This document shows, piece by piece, positions 36,429-45,607 of a stretch of 64,000 nucleotides of DNA; positions within the stretch are counted from its first letter, which is position 1, and each line of letters starts with the position of its first letter. The notes beneath the pieces are model-generated. The model was not told the origin of the DNA. It was given only the letters and a program-made list of their open reading frames with translations, and did not search any database. The stretch comes from Pseudomonas putida (GTDB taxonomy: Bacteria > Pseudomonadota > Gammaproteobacteria > Pseudomonadales > Pseudomonadaceae), in contig NZ_JANHLD010000001.1 of NCBI RefSeq assembly GCF_028682455.1, forward strand, positions 620,001-684,000, written 5' to 3'. Made by a program: the position numbers and the translations under genes.

Positions 36429-37448
36429 TCAGGCGACCTTGACGATCCAGCCAGCCGGCGCCTCAACGTCGCCGCTCTGGATACCGGTCAGCTCCTGATA
36501 AAGCTTCTGGGTCACCGGGCCCACTTCGGTTTCGCTGTGGAACACATGCAGCTCACCGTTGTACTGGATGCCGCCGATCGGGGTGATCACCGCCGCGGTA
36601 CCGCAGGCGCCAGCTTCCTTGAAGCGCTTGAGGTCATTGATCAGCACGTCGCCTTCGATCACCTTCAGGCCAAGACGCGACTCCGCCAGCTCCATCAGCG
36701 ACAGACGGGTGATACCCGGCAGCACGGAAGCGGATTTTGGCGTGACGAACTCGTTGTTGGCGGTGATACCGAAGAAGTTGGCCGAGCCGACTTCCTCGAT
36801 CTTGGTGTGGGTCAGCGGGTCAAGATAGATGCAGTCGGCGAAACCGGCCTGCTTTGCCTTGTAGCCTGGCTGCAGGCTGGCTGCGTAGTTGCCGCCGACC
36901 TTGGCGGCACCGGTGCCTTGTGGCGCGGCGCGGTCGTAGTCGGAGATCAGGAACTTGTGCGGGGTCATGCCGCCCTTGAAGTACGAGCCAACCGGAATCG
37001 CGAAGATCGAGAAGATGAACTCCGGGGCGGTACGCACGCCGATGTTGTCGCCTACGCCGATCACGAACGGACGCAGGTACAGGGCACCCTTGCCATACGG
37101 CGGCACGAAGCGTTCGTTGGCCTTGACCACTTGTTTGCAGGCCTCGATGAACACATCGGTAGGCACCTGCGGCATCAGCAGCCGATCGCAGCTGCGCTGC
37201 ATGCGCAGGGCGTTCTGGTCAGGGCGGAACAGGTTGATCGAACCATCCTTGCAGCGGTACGCCTTCATGCCTTCGAAGCATTGCTGGCCATAATGCAGCG
37301 CGGTCGAGCCTTCGCTGATGTGCAGTACGTTGTCTTCGGTCAGGGTGCCCTTGTCCCACTCGCCATTGCGGAAGTAGGACAGGTAGCGCTTGTCGGTCTT
37401 GATGTAGTCGAAGCCCAGCTTGTCCCAGTTAATGCTTTCGTTACTCAT
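36429..37448 (-). CDS. ilvE: Branched-chain amino acid aminotransferase
   Basis: PLP fold-type IV transaminase for Leu, Ile and Val. ATG 37446-37448 (MSNESINWDKLGFDYIKTDKRYLSYF) gives 339 residues of the longer BCAT-type subgroup. Landmarks are HYGQQCFEGMKAYR (about 54-67), RPFVIGVGDNIGV, and YLDPLTHTKIEEVGSANFFGI; the PLP lysine is in QPGYKAKQAGF (about 193-203). The upstream in-frame extension is not translated in known homologues. Confidence 0.93.
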   Translation of the reverse strand: MSNESINWDKLGFDYIKTDKRYLSYFRNGEWDKGTLTEDNVLHISEGSTALHYGQQCFEGMKAYRCKDGSINLFRPDQNALRMQRSCDRLLMPQVPTDVFIEACKQVVKANERFVPPYGKGALYLRPFVIGVGDNIGVRTAPEFIFSIFAIPVGSYFKGGMTPHKFLISDYDRAAPQGTGAAKVGGNYAASLQPGYKAKQAGFADCIYLDPLTHTKIEEVGSANFFGITANNEFVTPKSASVLPGITRLSLMELAESRLGLKVIEGDVLINDLKRFKEAGACGTAAVITPIGGIQYNGELHVFHSETEVGPVTQKLYQELTGIQSGDVEAPAGWIVKVA

Positions 37449-37589
37449 GGCACCCTCGAATGGTTGGCATATGCCTGATGGCTCAGGCGGCTGAAATAGC
37501 GCACGCAGCCACGATAATACATCCCGTGCAGATCGGAAACGCCCAGTCATAGATTGGACCATGGTCGCAGTGAAAATCAGCGCAAATCG

Positions 37590-38225
37590 TCACCCGCCAA
37601 GCTCGCGCAGCAGTACCAGGCGCGCGCCGAAGCCGATCAGCAGGGTGCCGAACAAGCGGTTCTGCAGCTTCTGTTTCCAGGGGCTGGCAGCCACCCAGCG
37701 ACCCAGGCGATCACCGCTCAGGGCATAGACGCTGTCAAAGCCCAGGCCGACCACCACCAGCACCGTGCCGAGAATGGCAAATTGCTGGCTGATCGACCCC
37801 GCATGCGGGCTGATGAACTGCGGCAGCAACACCGAACAGAACAGCAGCGCCTTGGGATTGAGCAGGTTGGTCAGCAGGCCCTTTTTCAAGGCAGCCGACC
37901 AATGGCCAGGCTGGCGGGCCTCTGCCGTGCTCGTCGGCAGTGTCGAGACCTTGGCGCACAGCAACTGCCAGCCCAACCAGGCGAGGTACAAGCCACCGGC
38001 GATGCTCAGCAGGTCGAAGGCCCACGGGTGAGTGCGCAGCAGTGCCGCCAGCCCCAGGGCGGCCAGGGTGACGTGGGCGGCACGGGCCAGGGCCAGGCCC
38101 AATGCGGTCATCAGGGCCTGGCGGCGGCCTTCGCTGGCGCCGGTGTTGAGCAGCAGGAACATATCCGGGCCGGGCACCAGGTACACCACCAGCAGGGCTG
38201 CGATAAACAAGCTGTATTGAGTCAT
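37590..38225 (-). CDS. LysE/RhtB-family amino acid exporter
   Basis: 211-residue inner-membrane protein, about six helices, starting MTQYSLFIAALLVVYLVPGPDMFLLLNTGASEGRRQAL. The PGPDM motif (about residues 18-22) and GLLTNLLNPKALLFCSVLLPQFI (about 115-137) define the RhtB/LysE family. A divergent Lrp-type gene 135 bases away is its probable regulator, a common pairing for amino acid exporters. The exported amino acid is unknown. Confidence 0.88.
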   Translation of the reverse strand: MTQYSLFIAALLVVYLVPGPDMFLLLNTGASEGRRQALMTALGLALARAAHVTLAALGLAALLRTHPWAFDLLSIAGGLYLAWLGWQLLCAKVSTLPTSTAEARQPGHWSAALKKGLLTNLLNPKALLFCSVLLPQFISPHAGSISQQFAILGTVLVVVGLGFDSVYALSGDRLGRWVAASPWKQKLQNRLFGTLLIGFGARLVLLRELGG

Positions 38226-38359
38226 CTGCCCATCTCCGGCAATTCACGACGAGGTAAAAATTCTATGCCGGGAGAGGCTGGCAGGTGCTTGCGAATGTTG
38301 CGTGGGCTGCAGGGTGTATTGATATAAAATGCCAGGATCAGTAAAGGAATATACCGATC

Positions 38360-38845
38360 ATGCCAAAAATTACCCTGGATGCTTTTGACCGCAAGATTCT
38401 CGACGCCCTGCAGCGCAACGCGCGTCTGAGCAATGTGGAGCTGGCCGAAATGATCGGCCTGTCTGCGTCACCCTGCCTGCGCCGGGTACGCCTGCTGGAA
38501 GAGGCGGGGATGATCAAGGGCTATGCCGCCCAGCTGGATCGCGACGAAGTGGGCCTGGGGCTAACGGTGTTCGTCGGGGTCAAGGTCGAGCGCCACCACG
38601 AACCGGCTGCCCAGGCTTTCCAGCAAGCGGTACTGGCCTTGCCTGAAGTGATTGCCGCGCACCTGGTGTCGGGCGAGTCGGACTTCCTGCTGCAGGTGGT
38701 GGTACCGGACCTGCGCAGCTACGAACGTTTTCTGATCGACACCCTGCTCAAGCTGCCGGGGGTCAGTGATATCCGCAGCAATTTCGCCATCCAGACGGTC
38801 AAGCCCCATGGGCCGCTACCGTTGGGCCATTTGGCCGCACATTGA
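38360..38845 (+). CDS. Lrp/AsnC-family regulator
   Basis: 161 residues. The N-terminal helix-turn-helix DAFDRKILDALQRNARLSNVELAEMIGLSASPCLRRVRLLEEAGMIKGYAA (about 6-56) and a C-terminal RAM ligand domain (about 68-150, with HLVSGESDFLLQVVVPDL) are both intact. It is divergent from the LysE-type exporter, so it probably activates export on sensing an amino acid, as in the ArgP/LysE and Lrp/LysE pairs known elsewhere. Confidence 0.9.
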   Translation: MPKITLDAFDRKILDALQRNARLSNVELAEMIGLSASPCLRRVRLLEEAGMIKGYAAQLDRDEVGLGLTVFVGVKVERHHEPAAQAFQQAVLALPEVIAAHLVSGESDFLLQVVVPDLRSYERFLIDTLLKLPGVSDIRSNFAIQTVKPHGPLPLGHLAAH

Positions 38846-38977
38846 GCTGGACAGACTGCAAAGTCGGGAGCACCATAAATTCAACGAAGCTTTGCCCGCT
38901 GACCTCGATACGTACCACGACCGCCGCCAATCGCGGGGCAGGTACGATAGTTTGAACACCAGGCAGCAGGGTAAACC

Positions 38978-39012
38978 AAGGCCCCGTCCAGCAATGGACG
39001 GGGCCTTGTCGT
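38978..39012. terminator. Terminator between the Lrp gene and the ABC-F gene
   Basis: AAGGCCCCGTCC and GGACGGGGCCTT form a perfect 12-bp stem with a six-base loop, between two convergent genes. T/A runs are short (TTGTCGTTT), but the stem is strong and nearly symmetrical. Confidence 0.75.
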
Positions 39013-39013
39013 T

Positions 39014-40603
39014 TCAGCGCCCCAGCCGCCACTCGCCGTCCAGCCCCAGCTGCTGCAAGAACACCCTGTCGTGGGAGGCCACCAGCAGGGCGCCGCGGTA
39101 CTGGCGCAGCATGCTTTCCAGGGCGGTGAGGGAGGGCAGGTCGAGGTGGTTGCTCGGTTCATCGAGCAGCAACAGCGGCACCGGGGTGTCGCCATAGAGC
39201 ACGCCCGCCAGCGCCGCCTTGAGCCGTTCGCCGCCACTGAGCAGGCCGCTGGGCAGTTCCACCCGATCAGCACCCAGTCCCAATTGCGCAAGGCGCGTGC
39301 GCAGGCTGCTTTCATCCAGGCGCACGGTGCATTGGCGCAGGTAGTCGAGCACCGATTGCGTGGCAGGTAACAGGTTGCAGTACTGATCGAGGTAGGCGAC
39401 TTCAACGCGAACCTCGACGTGGCCGCAGCGGGGTGCGAGGAGACCTGCCAGCACCTTGAGCATCGTCGACTTGCCGCTGCCATTGGCACCGATCAGCGCG
39501 ACCCGATCGCCGCTGTACAGGCAACCGTCCAATGGTGACTGCAGCGGGTCGCCGAACGGCAGGCGTACCGCCTGCAGCGTTACCAGCGGGCTGCCCGCCT
39601 GCCGCGTAGGGGCCGGTGCCTGGAGGGCGATGGTGTTGCTGGCCTCCACCCGCCGGGCAGCTTCACGCACTTTCTGCGCCATTGCCTGCCGGGTGGCCTG
39701 ATGGTCGCGCTGCAGTTTGCCGGCGGTGGCTTCGCTGCGTTCCTGCCTGCGATCCAGGAGTATCTTCGCCTGGTTGCTGTCGCGCGCCTCCCGGCCAGCC
39801 CTGGCCTGGCGCCGTTCCAGCCGCTCGCGTTGCTGCTGCAGCTCGCGGGCCTGGCGCTGGCGTTCCAGCTTCAGGCGCTCCAGCGTGCGTTCGGCCTGGG
39901 CGCTTTGCTCGGCCTTGCACTGGGCATACACGCTGTAATTGCCGCCGTAACTGGCCAGGCCAAGGGGCGAAAGCTCGACGATCCGCTGCATGTGCGCGAG
40001 CAGTTCGCGGTCATGGCTGATCACCAGCAAGCCCTTGTTCCACTCTCTCAGCAGGGTAAGCAGTTGGGCGCGCCCGGGGCCGTCCAGGTGATTGCTCGGC
40101 TCATCGAGGATCAGGTAGTCGGCCTCGCTGAGAAATGCCCCGAGCAAGGCCACGCGGGTGGCCTGCCCGCCGCTCAAGGTGGCGACCGGCCGATCTGCAT
40201 CCAGTTGTTCCAGCCCATGGCGCGCCAATTGCGCTTGCAGGCGCTCGCGCATATCCCAGCGTTCGCCCACGGCGTCGAAGTCGGCTTGCGAGCAACTGCC
40301 GGCCTCGATGCGGCGCAAGGCATCGAGCACCTCGCCGACCTGGGCCAGTTGCGCCACGGTGGTGTCGGGGCCGGCCAACTGCTGCGCCAGGTAATGCACC
40401 CGGCCAGTGGCGCGGCAGTGCCCAGAGGTGGGCGCCAGGCCCCCGGCGAGGATTTGCGCGAGGATGCTCTTGCCCACGCCATTACGCCCGACCAGGCCCG
40501 TGCAGCGCTGGTCGAAGCATTCATTCAGGTCGGTAAACAACGGCCTGCCATCGGGCAAGGCAAAGGCGACGCGATCGAGCGTCAGAATCGAGACAGGGGT
40601 CAT
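39014..40603 (-). CDS. ABC-F family ATPase
   Basis: 529 residues from ATG 40601-40603 (MTPVSILTLDRVAFALPDGRPLF), preceded by GGAG at seven bases; the next ATG upstream overlaps that site. Two ABC domains without membrane segments: Walker A GRNGVGKSILAQIL and GANGSGKSTMLKVL, signatures ATLSGGQATRVALLGAFL and GLLSGGERLKAALAGVL, Walker B YLILDEPSNHLDGP and LLLLDEPSNHLDLP. A charged arginine/glutamine-rich linker (about 230-300) is the ABC-F P-site region. These proteins act on ribosomes; whether this one protects against an antibiotic or tunes translation is unknown. Confidence 0.88.
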   Translation of the reverse strand: MTPVSILTLDRVAFALPDGRPLFTDLNECFDQRCTGLVGRNGVGKSILAQILAGGLAPTSGHCRATGRVHYLAQQLAGPDTTVAQLAQVGEVLDALRRIEAGSCSQADFDAVGERWDMRERLQAQLARHGLEQLDADRPVATLSGGQATRVALLGAFLSEADYLILDEPSNHLDGPGRAQLLTLLREWNKGLLVISHDRELLAHMQRIVELSPLGLASYGGNYSVYAQCKAEQSAQAERTLERLKLERQRQARELQQQRERLERRQARAGREARDSNQAKILLDRRQERSEATAGKLQRDHQATRQAMAQKVREAARRVEASNTIALQAPAPTRQAGSPLVTLQAVRLPFGDPLQSPLDGCLYSGDRVALIGANGSGKSTMLKVLAGLLAPRCGHVEVRVEVAYLDQYCNLLPATQSVLDYLRQCTVRLDESSLRTRLAQLGLGADRVELPSGLLSGGERLKAALAGVLYGDTPVPLLLLDEPSNHLDLPSLTALESMLRQYRGALLVASHDRVFLQQLGLDGEWRLGR

Positions 40604-40776
40604 ACGACACTCCATAAAATGCCAGCAACGTCCCCGGCAAAGGGGGATGAAGACGGGCCGTCAAACAGACGGCGGCATTAATGGCGCATCGGACTACACC
40701 TCGGGAAAACACAAGTGGGGTACAGCTTAAGGGCGCAGGCGACGCGGGTAAAGCGCCGCCCAATACAACGGTGTGA

Positions 40777-41142
40777 TCAACCCTCGATCTGCTGACAGAA
40801 CCGCAGGCGATTGCCGAACGGGTCGGCGATTTCCATTTGCAGGCCCCAGCCGACGTGCTGCGCTTCGGGGCGCGAGTAGCCGTACTGCTTGGCAATCAGC
40901 TCGCGCTGCAGGGCTTCGATATCTTCGACACGGGCAAACACGGTAGAGCCTGGCGTGCTGTCGCCGTGGTGTTCGCTCAGGTGCAAAATCAAGCCGTCAC
41001 GATGGACCTGGGCGTAGAGGGGCAGGTCGGGTTCGAAGCGGTGTTCCCAGTCGAGGGTGAAGCCGAGAAAGCCCAGGTAGAACTCCTTGGCCTTTTCCAC
41101 CGAAAAAATGCGCAGAACCGGAATGGCGGGGGCGAGGTGCAT
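40777..41142 (-). CDS. Glyoxalase/bleomycin-resistance superfamily (VOC) protein
   Basis: 121 residues, starting MHLAPAIPVLRIFSVEKAKEFYLGFLGFTLDWEHRF. The bleomycin-resistance-like layout is clear: FYLGFLGF near the start, LHLSEHHGDSTPG (about 53-65), and MEIADPFGNRLRFCQ at the end. Metal-binding residues of glyoxalase I are not all evident, so it may be a binding protein rather than an enzyme. It is a single gene. Confidence 0.8.
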   Translation of the reverse strand: MHLAPAIPVLRIFSVEKAKEFYLGFLGFTLDWEHRFEPDLPLYAQVHRDGLILHLSEHHGDSTPGSTVFARVEDIEALQRELIAKQYGYSRPEAQHVGWGLQMEIADPFGNRLRFCQQIEG

Positions 41143-41186
41143 TGCGAAGATCCATAAGATAATTGGAAAGCTGGATCATAGTCTGT

Positions 41187-41250
41187 TGGAGCGGGCTTGC
41201 CCCGCGATAGCGAACTGTCTGCTACATCGCATCGCGGGCCAAGCCGGCCT
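41187..41250. repeat. REP pair between the VOC gene and oprB
   Basis: GAGCGGGCTTGCCCCGCG and a diverged inverted partner (CGCGGGCCAAGCCGGC) about 30 bases apart. Confidence 0.85.
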
Positions 41251-41272
41251 CTTTGTAGATCGAGGCGGTGGG

Positions 41273-42526
41273 TTAGAACGTGGCCTTGACCTGCAGGCCC
41301 AGCACCAGGGCATTGTCGATCTGCTCACCCGAAAACGCTCCTGGCTCGATGATGTATTGCACATCCGGGCGCAAGGTCAGCCAGGGGGTGGCCTGATAGC
41401 CGTAGCTCAACTCGATCAGTTGTTCGGCGCTGTCCAGGTTGGCGAATGCCTCGCCATTGGCCAGCGCGGCGTCCTGCTGCACGTCGCGGCTGCGCGGATT
41501 GGGCACGGCGCGGCCGTAGCCCAGGGCGACGGTATCGCGGGGGCGGCCTTCGAAGGGCTTGTACAGCACGACGCCTGTGCCATACCAGCTCTTGAAGGGC
41601 GATGCTGCCGCACTGGCCGCCGAGTATTGGCCGAAGGCGTGCAGGCTGCGGCCCGTCGAGGCTCGAGAGGTCCACACAGCCTGGTCGATCAGCAGGTAAT
41701 GACCGCCACGCCCGGCCACTTCATCGTCGCTGCCGATGCGCTTGGCGTCGGAGCTGTCGTAGTAGTAGCCGAGCTTGTATTCCCCTGGCAATTCGCCGGC
41801 ATGCTTGTACACCAGCTCGATCGGTACCACGGTGCCGGTGGTGTGCTTGGGCCCCAGGTGCCAGGCGCGGCTGGAGTTGCCATTGCTCTGGGGGTCGACA
41901 TTGAACGCGGCAACGCGCAGTTGCCAGGCCGGCGACAGGTCGTATTTGACCCGCGCGCCGAGGTGGGCGTTGGGGTAGTTGGTCCAGCCGCTGCCGCCCG
42001 ACATGTTCAGCGGGTGCCCGCAGAACCCTGCGTTCATGAAGTTGCACAGGATGCCGCTGTCCAGCCCGCCGAGGTCGTTGCCCATGGCCATGTAGCCGAG
42101 CTTGACGTTCAGCGCCGGGGTAAACAGGGTGCGCTCGTAGCTCAGTTCGGTCAGGCGGGTGTAGAGGCCGCCGTAGTTCTCCTGGATCGGCAGGCGGTTG
42201 CCCACCAGGTCTTCGGAGGCGCTGTTGCCGCGTCGGTCGTTGACGGTGAGTTGGACCTTGCCGCCGTCGTCCAGGCCGTACAGCTTTTGCAGATCGAACT
42301 GCACACCGAGCTTGATGTTCTGCGAGTAGCGCGCCGAGCGGTGCAGGCCGCCGTTGGCGTTGTAGGCGGTCTCGCCGCTGTAGTCACCGGTGAACTTGAT
42401 GCCTTGTTCGTCCAGCTGGTGGCGAAGGCCGCCCCAGTCGCCGGTGAGGGTGTTGTCCTGGGCCAGGGTAGTGGTGCTGACAAGGGCGGTAAGCAGGCAG
42501 GAGGTAAAGCGCAAAGCGGAGGACAT
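41273..42526 (-). CDS. oprB: Carbohydrate-selective porin OprB
   Basis: 417-residue outer-membrane porin for glucose and related sugars. Signal peptide MSSALRFTSCLLTALVSTTTLAQ (1-23), mature start DNTLTGDWGGLRHQLDEQGI, which is the OprB family opening, and a C-terminal aromatic residue (LQVKATF) for barrel assembly. Its neighbour upstream is the PQQ glucose dehydrogenase gene, transcribed the same way with a REP pair between, so sugar uptake and periplasmic oxidation are physically linked. Confidence 0.93.
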   Translation of the reverse strand: MSSALRFTSCLLTALVSTTTLAQDNTLTGDWGGLRHQLDEQGIKFTGDYSGETAYNANGGLHRSARYSQNIKLGVQFDLQKLYGLDDGGKVQLTVNDRRGNSASEDLVGNRLPIQENYGGLYTRLTELSYERTLFTPALNVKLGYMAMGNDLGGLDSGILCNFMNAGFCGHPLNMSGGSGWTNYPNAHLGARVKYDLSPAWQLRVAAFNVDPQSNGNSSRAWHLGPKHTTGTVVPIELVYKHAGELPGEYKLGYYYDSSDAKRIGSDDEVAGRGGHYLLIDQAVWTSRASTGRSLHAFGQYSAASAAASPFKSWYGTGVVLYKPFEGRPRDTVALGYGRAVPNPRSRDVQQDAALANGEAFANLDSAEQLIELSYGYQATPWLTLRPDVQYIIEPGAFSGEQIDNALVLGLQVKATF

Positions 42527-42555
42527 CGAGGGGTATTCCTGAATCTTTTTGGGGC

Positions 42556-42604
42556 GATCGCGGGGTAAGCCCGCTCCTACTGCAGGAGCGGGCTTGCGCC
42601 GCGA
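42556..42604. repeat. REP pair between gcd and oprB
   Basis: CGCGGGGTAAGCCCGCTC and GAGCGGGCTTGCGCCGCG, inverted, about six bases apart. Confidence 0.88.
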
Positions 42605-42616
42605 AAAGGAGTTGAA

Positions 42617-45034
42617 TCAAGGCAAGGCGTAAGCCATCACATAGTCGCCGCGATCCGTGGACTGGCGCGCGCCACCGGCGGTAATCACGATGTACTGCTT
42701 GCCGGTCTTCGGCGACACGAAGGTCATCGGGCCGCCCTGGCTGCCCACGGGCAGGCGGGCTTTCCAGACTTCTTCACCGTTACCGCTGTTGAAGGCGCGC
42801 AGGTAGAAGTCCTGGGTGCCGGCAATGAACACCAGGCCACCCTGGGTCGACAGGGTGCCGCCGAGGGTCGGCAGGCCGATCTTGATCGGCAGGTGCATGC
42901 GGATGCCCAGCGGGCCGGTATCCTCGACGGTGCCCACCGGCACTTGCCAGGCGATTTTCTGCGTCTTCATGTCGATGGCGGTGAGAGTGCCGAACGGCGG
43001 CGCCTGGCACGGAATACCGGCCACCGACAGGAAGCGGTTCTTGTTCACCGCATACGGCGTGCCCTTGAGCGGAACCGCGCCCATCCCGGTGTTCAGCGCC
43101 TCGCCACCGGAGGCGGCCTGGCCCTTGTTCTGCGAGGGGATCATCTGGATCCACAGGCCCAGGCGCATATCGTTGACGAAGATGAAGCCATGCACCGGGT
43201 CGGTGGAGAGGCTGCCCCAGTTCATGCCACCCAGCGAGCCTGGGAAGCTCAGCGACAGGTCGGTGCCGGGCGCTGTGTACAGGCCGTCGTAGCGCATTTT
43301 CTTGAAGTCGATGCGGCACAGCAGCTGGTCGAAGGGCGTGGCGCCCCACATGTCCGATTCGGTCAGTTGTTGGGCACCGATCTGCGGCATGCCCACCGAC
43401 TTGGGCTGGGTTGGCGAGTAGGGTTCGTTGGGGATGTTGCCGGCCTTGACCGGTACTTCATCGACCTGGGTCAGCGGCTTGCCGGTGGCGCGGTCGAGCA
43501 CGAAGATCTGCCCGGCCTTGGTGCCGATCACTACTGCAGGCACCGACTGGCCATCGGCCTTGGTGAAGTCGATAAGGCTCGGTTGCATCGGCAGGTCGAA
43601 GTCCCAGAGATCGTTGTGCACGGTCTGGTACACCCACTTTTCGGCACCGGTGCTGGCGTCCAGGGCCAGCACCGAGGCGCCGTACTTGTGGTTCAGCGCG
43701 GTGCGCTCCACGCCATAGATGTCGGTGGACGAGCTGCCCATGGGCAGGAACAGGGTGTTCATGGCCGGGTCGTACGACATCGGTGCCCAGCTGTTGGGCG
43801 TGCTGCGCACGTAGGTGGCGTCGCCTGCCGGGGCGTTGCGATCTTCGGGGTTGCCCGGGTCGAAGGCCCAGCGCATCTTGCCGCTGACCACGTCAAAACC
43901 ACGGATCACGCCGCCGGGCATGTCGGTTTGCACGTTGTCGGCAATGCGCCCGCCAACCACCACGGTGGTGCCGGCCATCAGCGGCGCCGACGACAGTTGA
44001 TAGTAGCTGTCTGGCACATTGCCGAGGCCGGCCTTGAGGTCCACCTGGCCGTTGTCGCCAAAGCCCTGGCAGAACTCTCCGGTGTCGGCATCGACCGCGA
44101 TCAGCCGGGCGTCGATGGTGTTGGTCAGCAGGCGGCGCTGGCAGTTGGCAGCGGCCGGTACGCTGGCGGCAATGATCGCCGAGCTGTCAGGCTGGGTCGG
44201 TTGGGCAATGGGGGCGGTAGCATCGAAATACGCCATGCCGCGGCACCGTTGCCACACCGCCGACTTGGCATTGATCTCGTTCTTCCACAGCTCTTTACCG
44301 GTATCGGCATCGAGGGCGATCAGGTTGTTGTGTGGGGTGCAGATAAACACCTTGTTGCCGACCTGCAGCGGAGTCAGCTGGTCTTCGGCGCCGTTGCCGT
44401 CGCTGATGGCGACGTCACCGGTGTGGTAGGTCCAGGCCACTTGCAGCTTGTTGACGTTTTCGCGGTTGATCTGGTCGAGCGCTGCGAAGCGGCTGCCGCC
44501 CTCGGTGTTGCCGTAGTGGGCCCAGTCTTTCTGCGCGGTGGCAGGGTCCACCGGAGTGATACCAGGGCCGGTGCCGGTCGGCGCCACGCTTGGATGGGCG
44601 ACGAACATATTGCCCACCGCAATCACCAGGGCGACGGCGAGCACGCCCGCCACTCCATAGGCACCCCGGCCCGGGGTGGCGCCGCTGGCACGGGCCAGCA
44701 GCGGATAGACCAGCGCGACCACAAAACCGATGGCGCCAAACATGAACAGGCGCGAGAACAGCGGCCAGAATGCCAGCCCCACATCGGCCAGGGCCCAGAT
44801 CGCCGTGGCCACCAGGAAGGCGGCGAACAGCCAGGCGCCGGCAGGCTTGCGCCGGGCAATCAGCAGGCCGGAAACAGCCATCGCCAGGCCGCCGAGCAGG
44901 AAGTACCAGGAGCCACCCAGGCCGGCCAGCTTCACACCGCCGGCGGCGAGTGCAAGGCCGAGCAGGGTGATGATCACGCCCAGGCCAACCAGGATGAATG
45001 AGGAGGCGCCAGCGGCGCGCGGTGCGTGCTTCAT
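42617..45034 (-). CDS. gcd: PQQ-dependent membrane glucose dehydrogenase
   Basis: Oxidises glucose to gluconolactone in the periplasm and passes electrons to ubiquinone. 805 residues. Five N-terminal membrane helices (about residues 13-150: FILVGLGVIITLLGLALAAGGV ... GVAGVLAVALVIAVGNMF), then an eight-blade PQQ propeller with repeats such as VFICTPHNNLIALDADTGKELW, ASVLALDASTGAEKWVYQT and GLVFIAGTQDFYLRAFNSGNGEEVW. A typical end is GKQYIVITAGGARQSTDRGDYVMAYALP. With the next gene it gives the direct oxidative glucose route of pseudomonads. Confidence 0.96.
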   Translation of the reverse strand: MKHAPRAAGASSFILVGLGVIITLLGLALAAGGVKLAGLGGSWYFLLGGLAMAVSGLLIARRKPAGAWLFAAFLVATAIWALADVGLAFWPLFSRLFMFGAIGFVVALVYPLLARASGATPGRGAYGVAGVLAVALVIAVGNMFVAHPSVAPTGTGPGITPVDPATAQKDWAHYGNTEGGSRFAALDQINRENVNKLQVAWTYHTGDVAISDGNGAEDQLTPLQVGNKVFICTPHNNLIALDADTGKELWKNEINAKSAVWQRCRGMAYFDATAPIAQPTQPDSSAIIAASVPAAANCQRRLLTNTIDARLIAVDADTGEFCQGFGDNGQVDLKAGLGNVPDSYYQLSSAPLMAGTTVVVGGRIADNVQTDMPGGVIRGFDVVSGKMRWAFDPGNPEDRNAPAGDATYVRSTPNSWAPMSYDPAMNTLFLPMGSSSTDIYGVERTALNHKYGASVLALDASTGAEKWVYQTVHNDLWDFDLPMQPSLIDFTKADGQSVPAVVIGTKAGQIFVLDRATGKPLTQVDEVPVKAGNIPNEPYSPTQPKSVGMPQIGAQQLTESDMWGATPFDQLLCRIDFKKMRYDGLYTAPGTDLSLSFPGSLGGMNWGSLSTDPVHGFIFVNDMRLGLWIQMIPSQNKGQAASGGEALNTGMGAVPLKGTPYAVNKNRFLSVAGIPCQAPPFGTLTAIDMKTQKIAWQVPVGTVEDTGPLGIRMHLPIKIGLPTLGGTLSTQGGLVFIAGTQDFYLRAFNSGNGEEVWKARLPVGSQGGPMTFVSPKTGKQYIVITAGGARQSTDRGDYVMAYALP

Positions 45035-45131
45035 ATCGAAAAAAACTCGAAAGGGGGGTGGCCGAATTATACCCTTAGCAAGCTAATTAACAAGTTAGTA
45101 CATAATTTGCCGATGCTTGCGCGCAGGGTCG

Positions 45132-45587
45132 CTACAGCAGAGAGACTAGTTGCGGATCCAGCGATAGGGGCAGCGCTTCGAGCAATGCCAGGGTCACCGG
45201 CAGCTTGAAGCGCCTGGGGCCGGCACTGCCCGGATTGAGATACAGGCGCTCGCCCCGCCATTCGATCAGGGGCTTGTGCGAGTGGCCGGTGATCACCAGG
45301 CGGATGTCGTCATCGAGCAGTGCCGGCACATCGGCAATGTCATGCACCAGCAGCACGGGCCAGCCGTTGAGTTCGAAACGCAAATGGTCGGCAAGGCTGT
45401 CTGCCCAGGGAAGGTTCAGGTCATTGTTGCCGCGCACTACCTGCAATGGCGCGATGGTCGCCAGTTGCCGAAGGATCTCCGGCTTGCCGATATCGCCGGC
45501 ATGGATGATCCGCTCGCAACCGCCCAGCGCATCCAGTGCTTCGGGGCGTAGCAGGCCATGGGTATCGGAGATCACGCCAACCTTCAT
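45132..45587 (-). CDS. YfcE/MJ0936-type metallophosphoesterase
   Basis: 151 residues from ATG 45585-45587 (MKVGVISDTHGLLRPEALDAL); longer in-frame openings upstream run into the LysR gene on the same strand. Metal motifs: GVISDTHG (4-11), IIHAGDIG (31-38), VRGNND (about 54-59), LVHDIAD and VITGHSHKPLIEW (about 99-111). The family hydrolyses phosphodiesters such as bis-pNPP or 2',3'-cyclic nucleotides; the natural substrate is unknown. Its start lies 20 bases after the LysR stop. Confidence 0.85.
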   Translation of the reverse strand: MKVGVISDTHGLLRPEALDALGGCERIIHAGDIGKPEILRQLATIAPLQVVRGNNDLNLPWADSLADHLRFELNGWPVLLVHDIADVPALLDDDIRLVITGHSHKPLIEWRGERLYLNPGSAGPRRFKLPVTLALLEALPLSLDPQLVSLL

Positions 45588-45607
45588 GCAGGGCTCCCGG
45601 AGCAGGT

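Noticed and set aside
39702-40681. Plus-strand 326-codon frame opposite the ABC-F gene
   Set aside because: Antisense of Walker and linker regions; no domain and poor composition for a protein.
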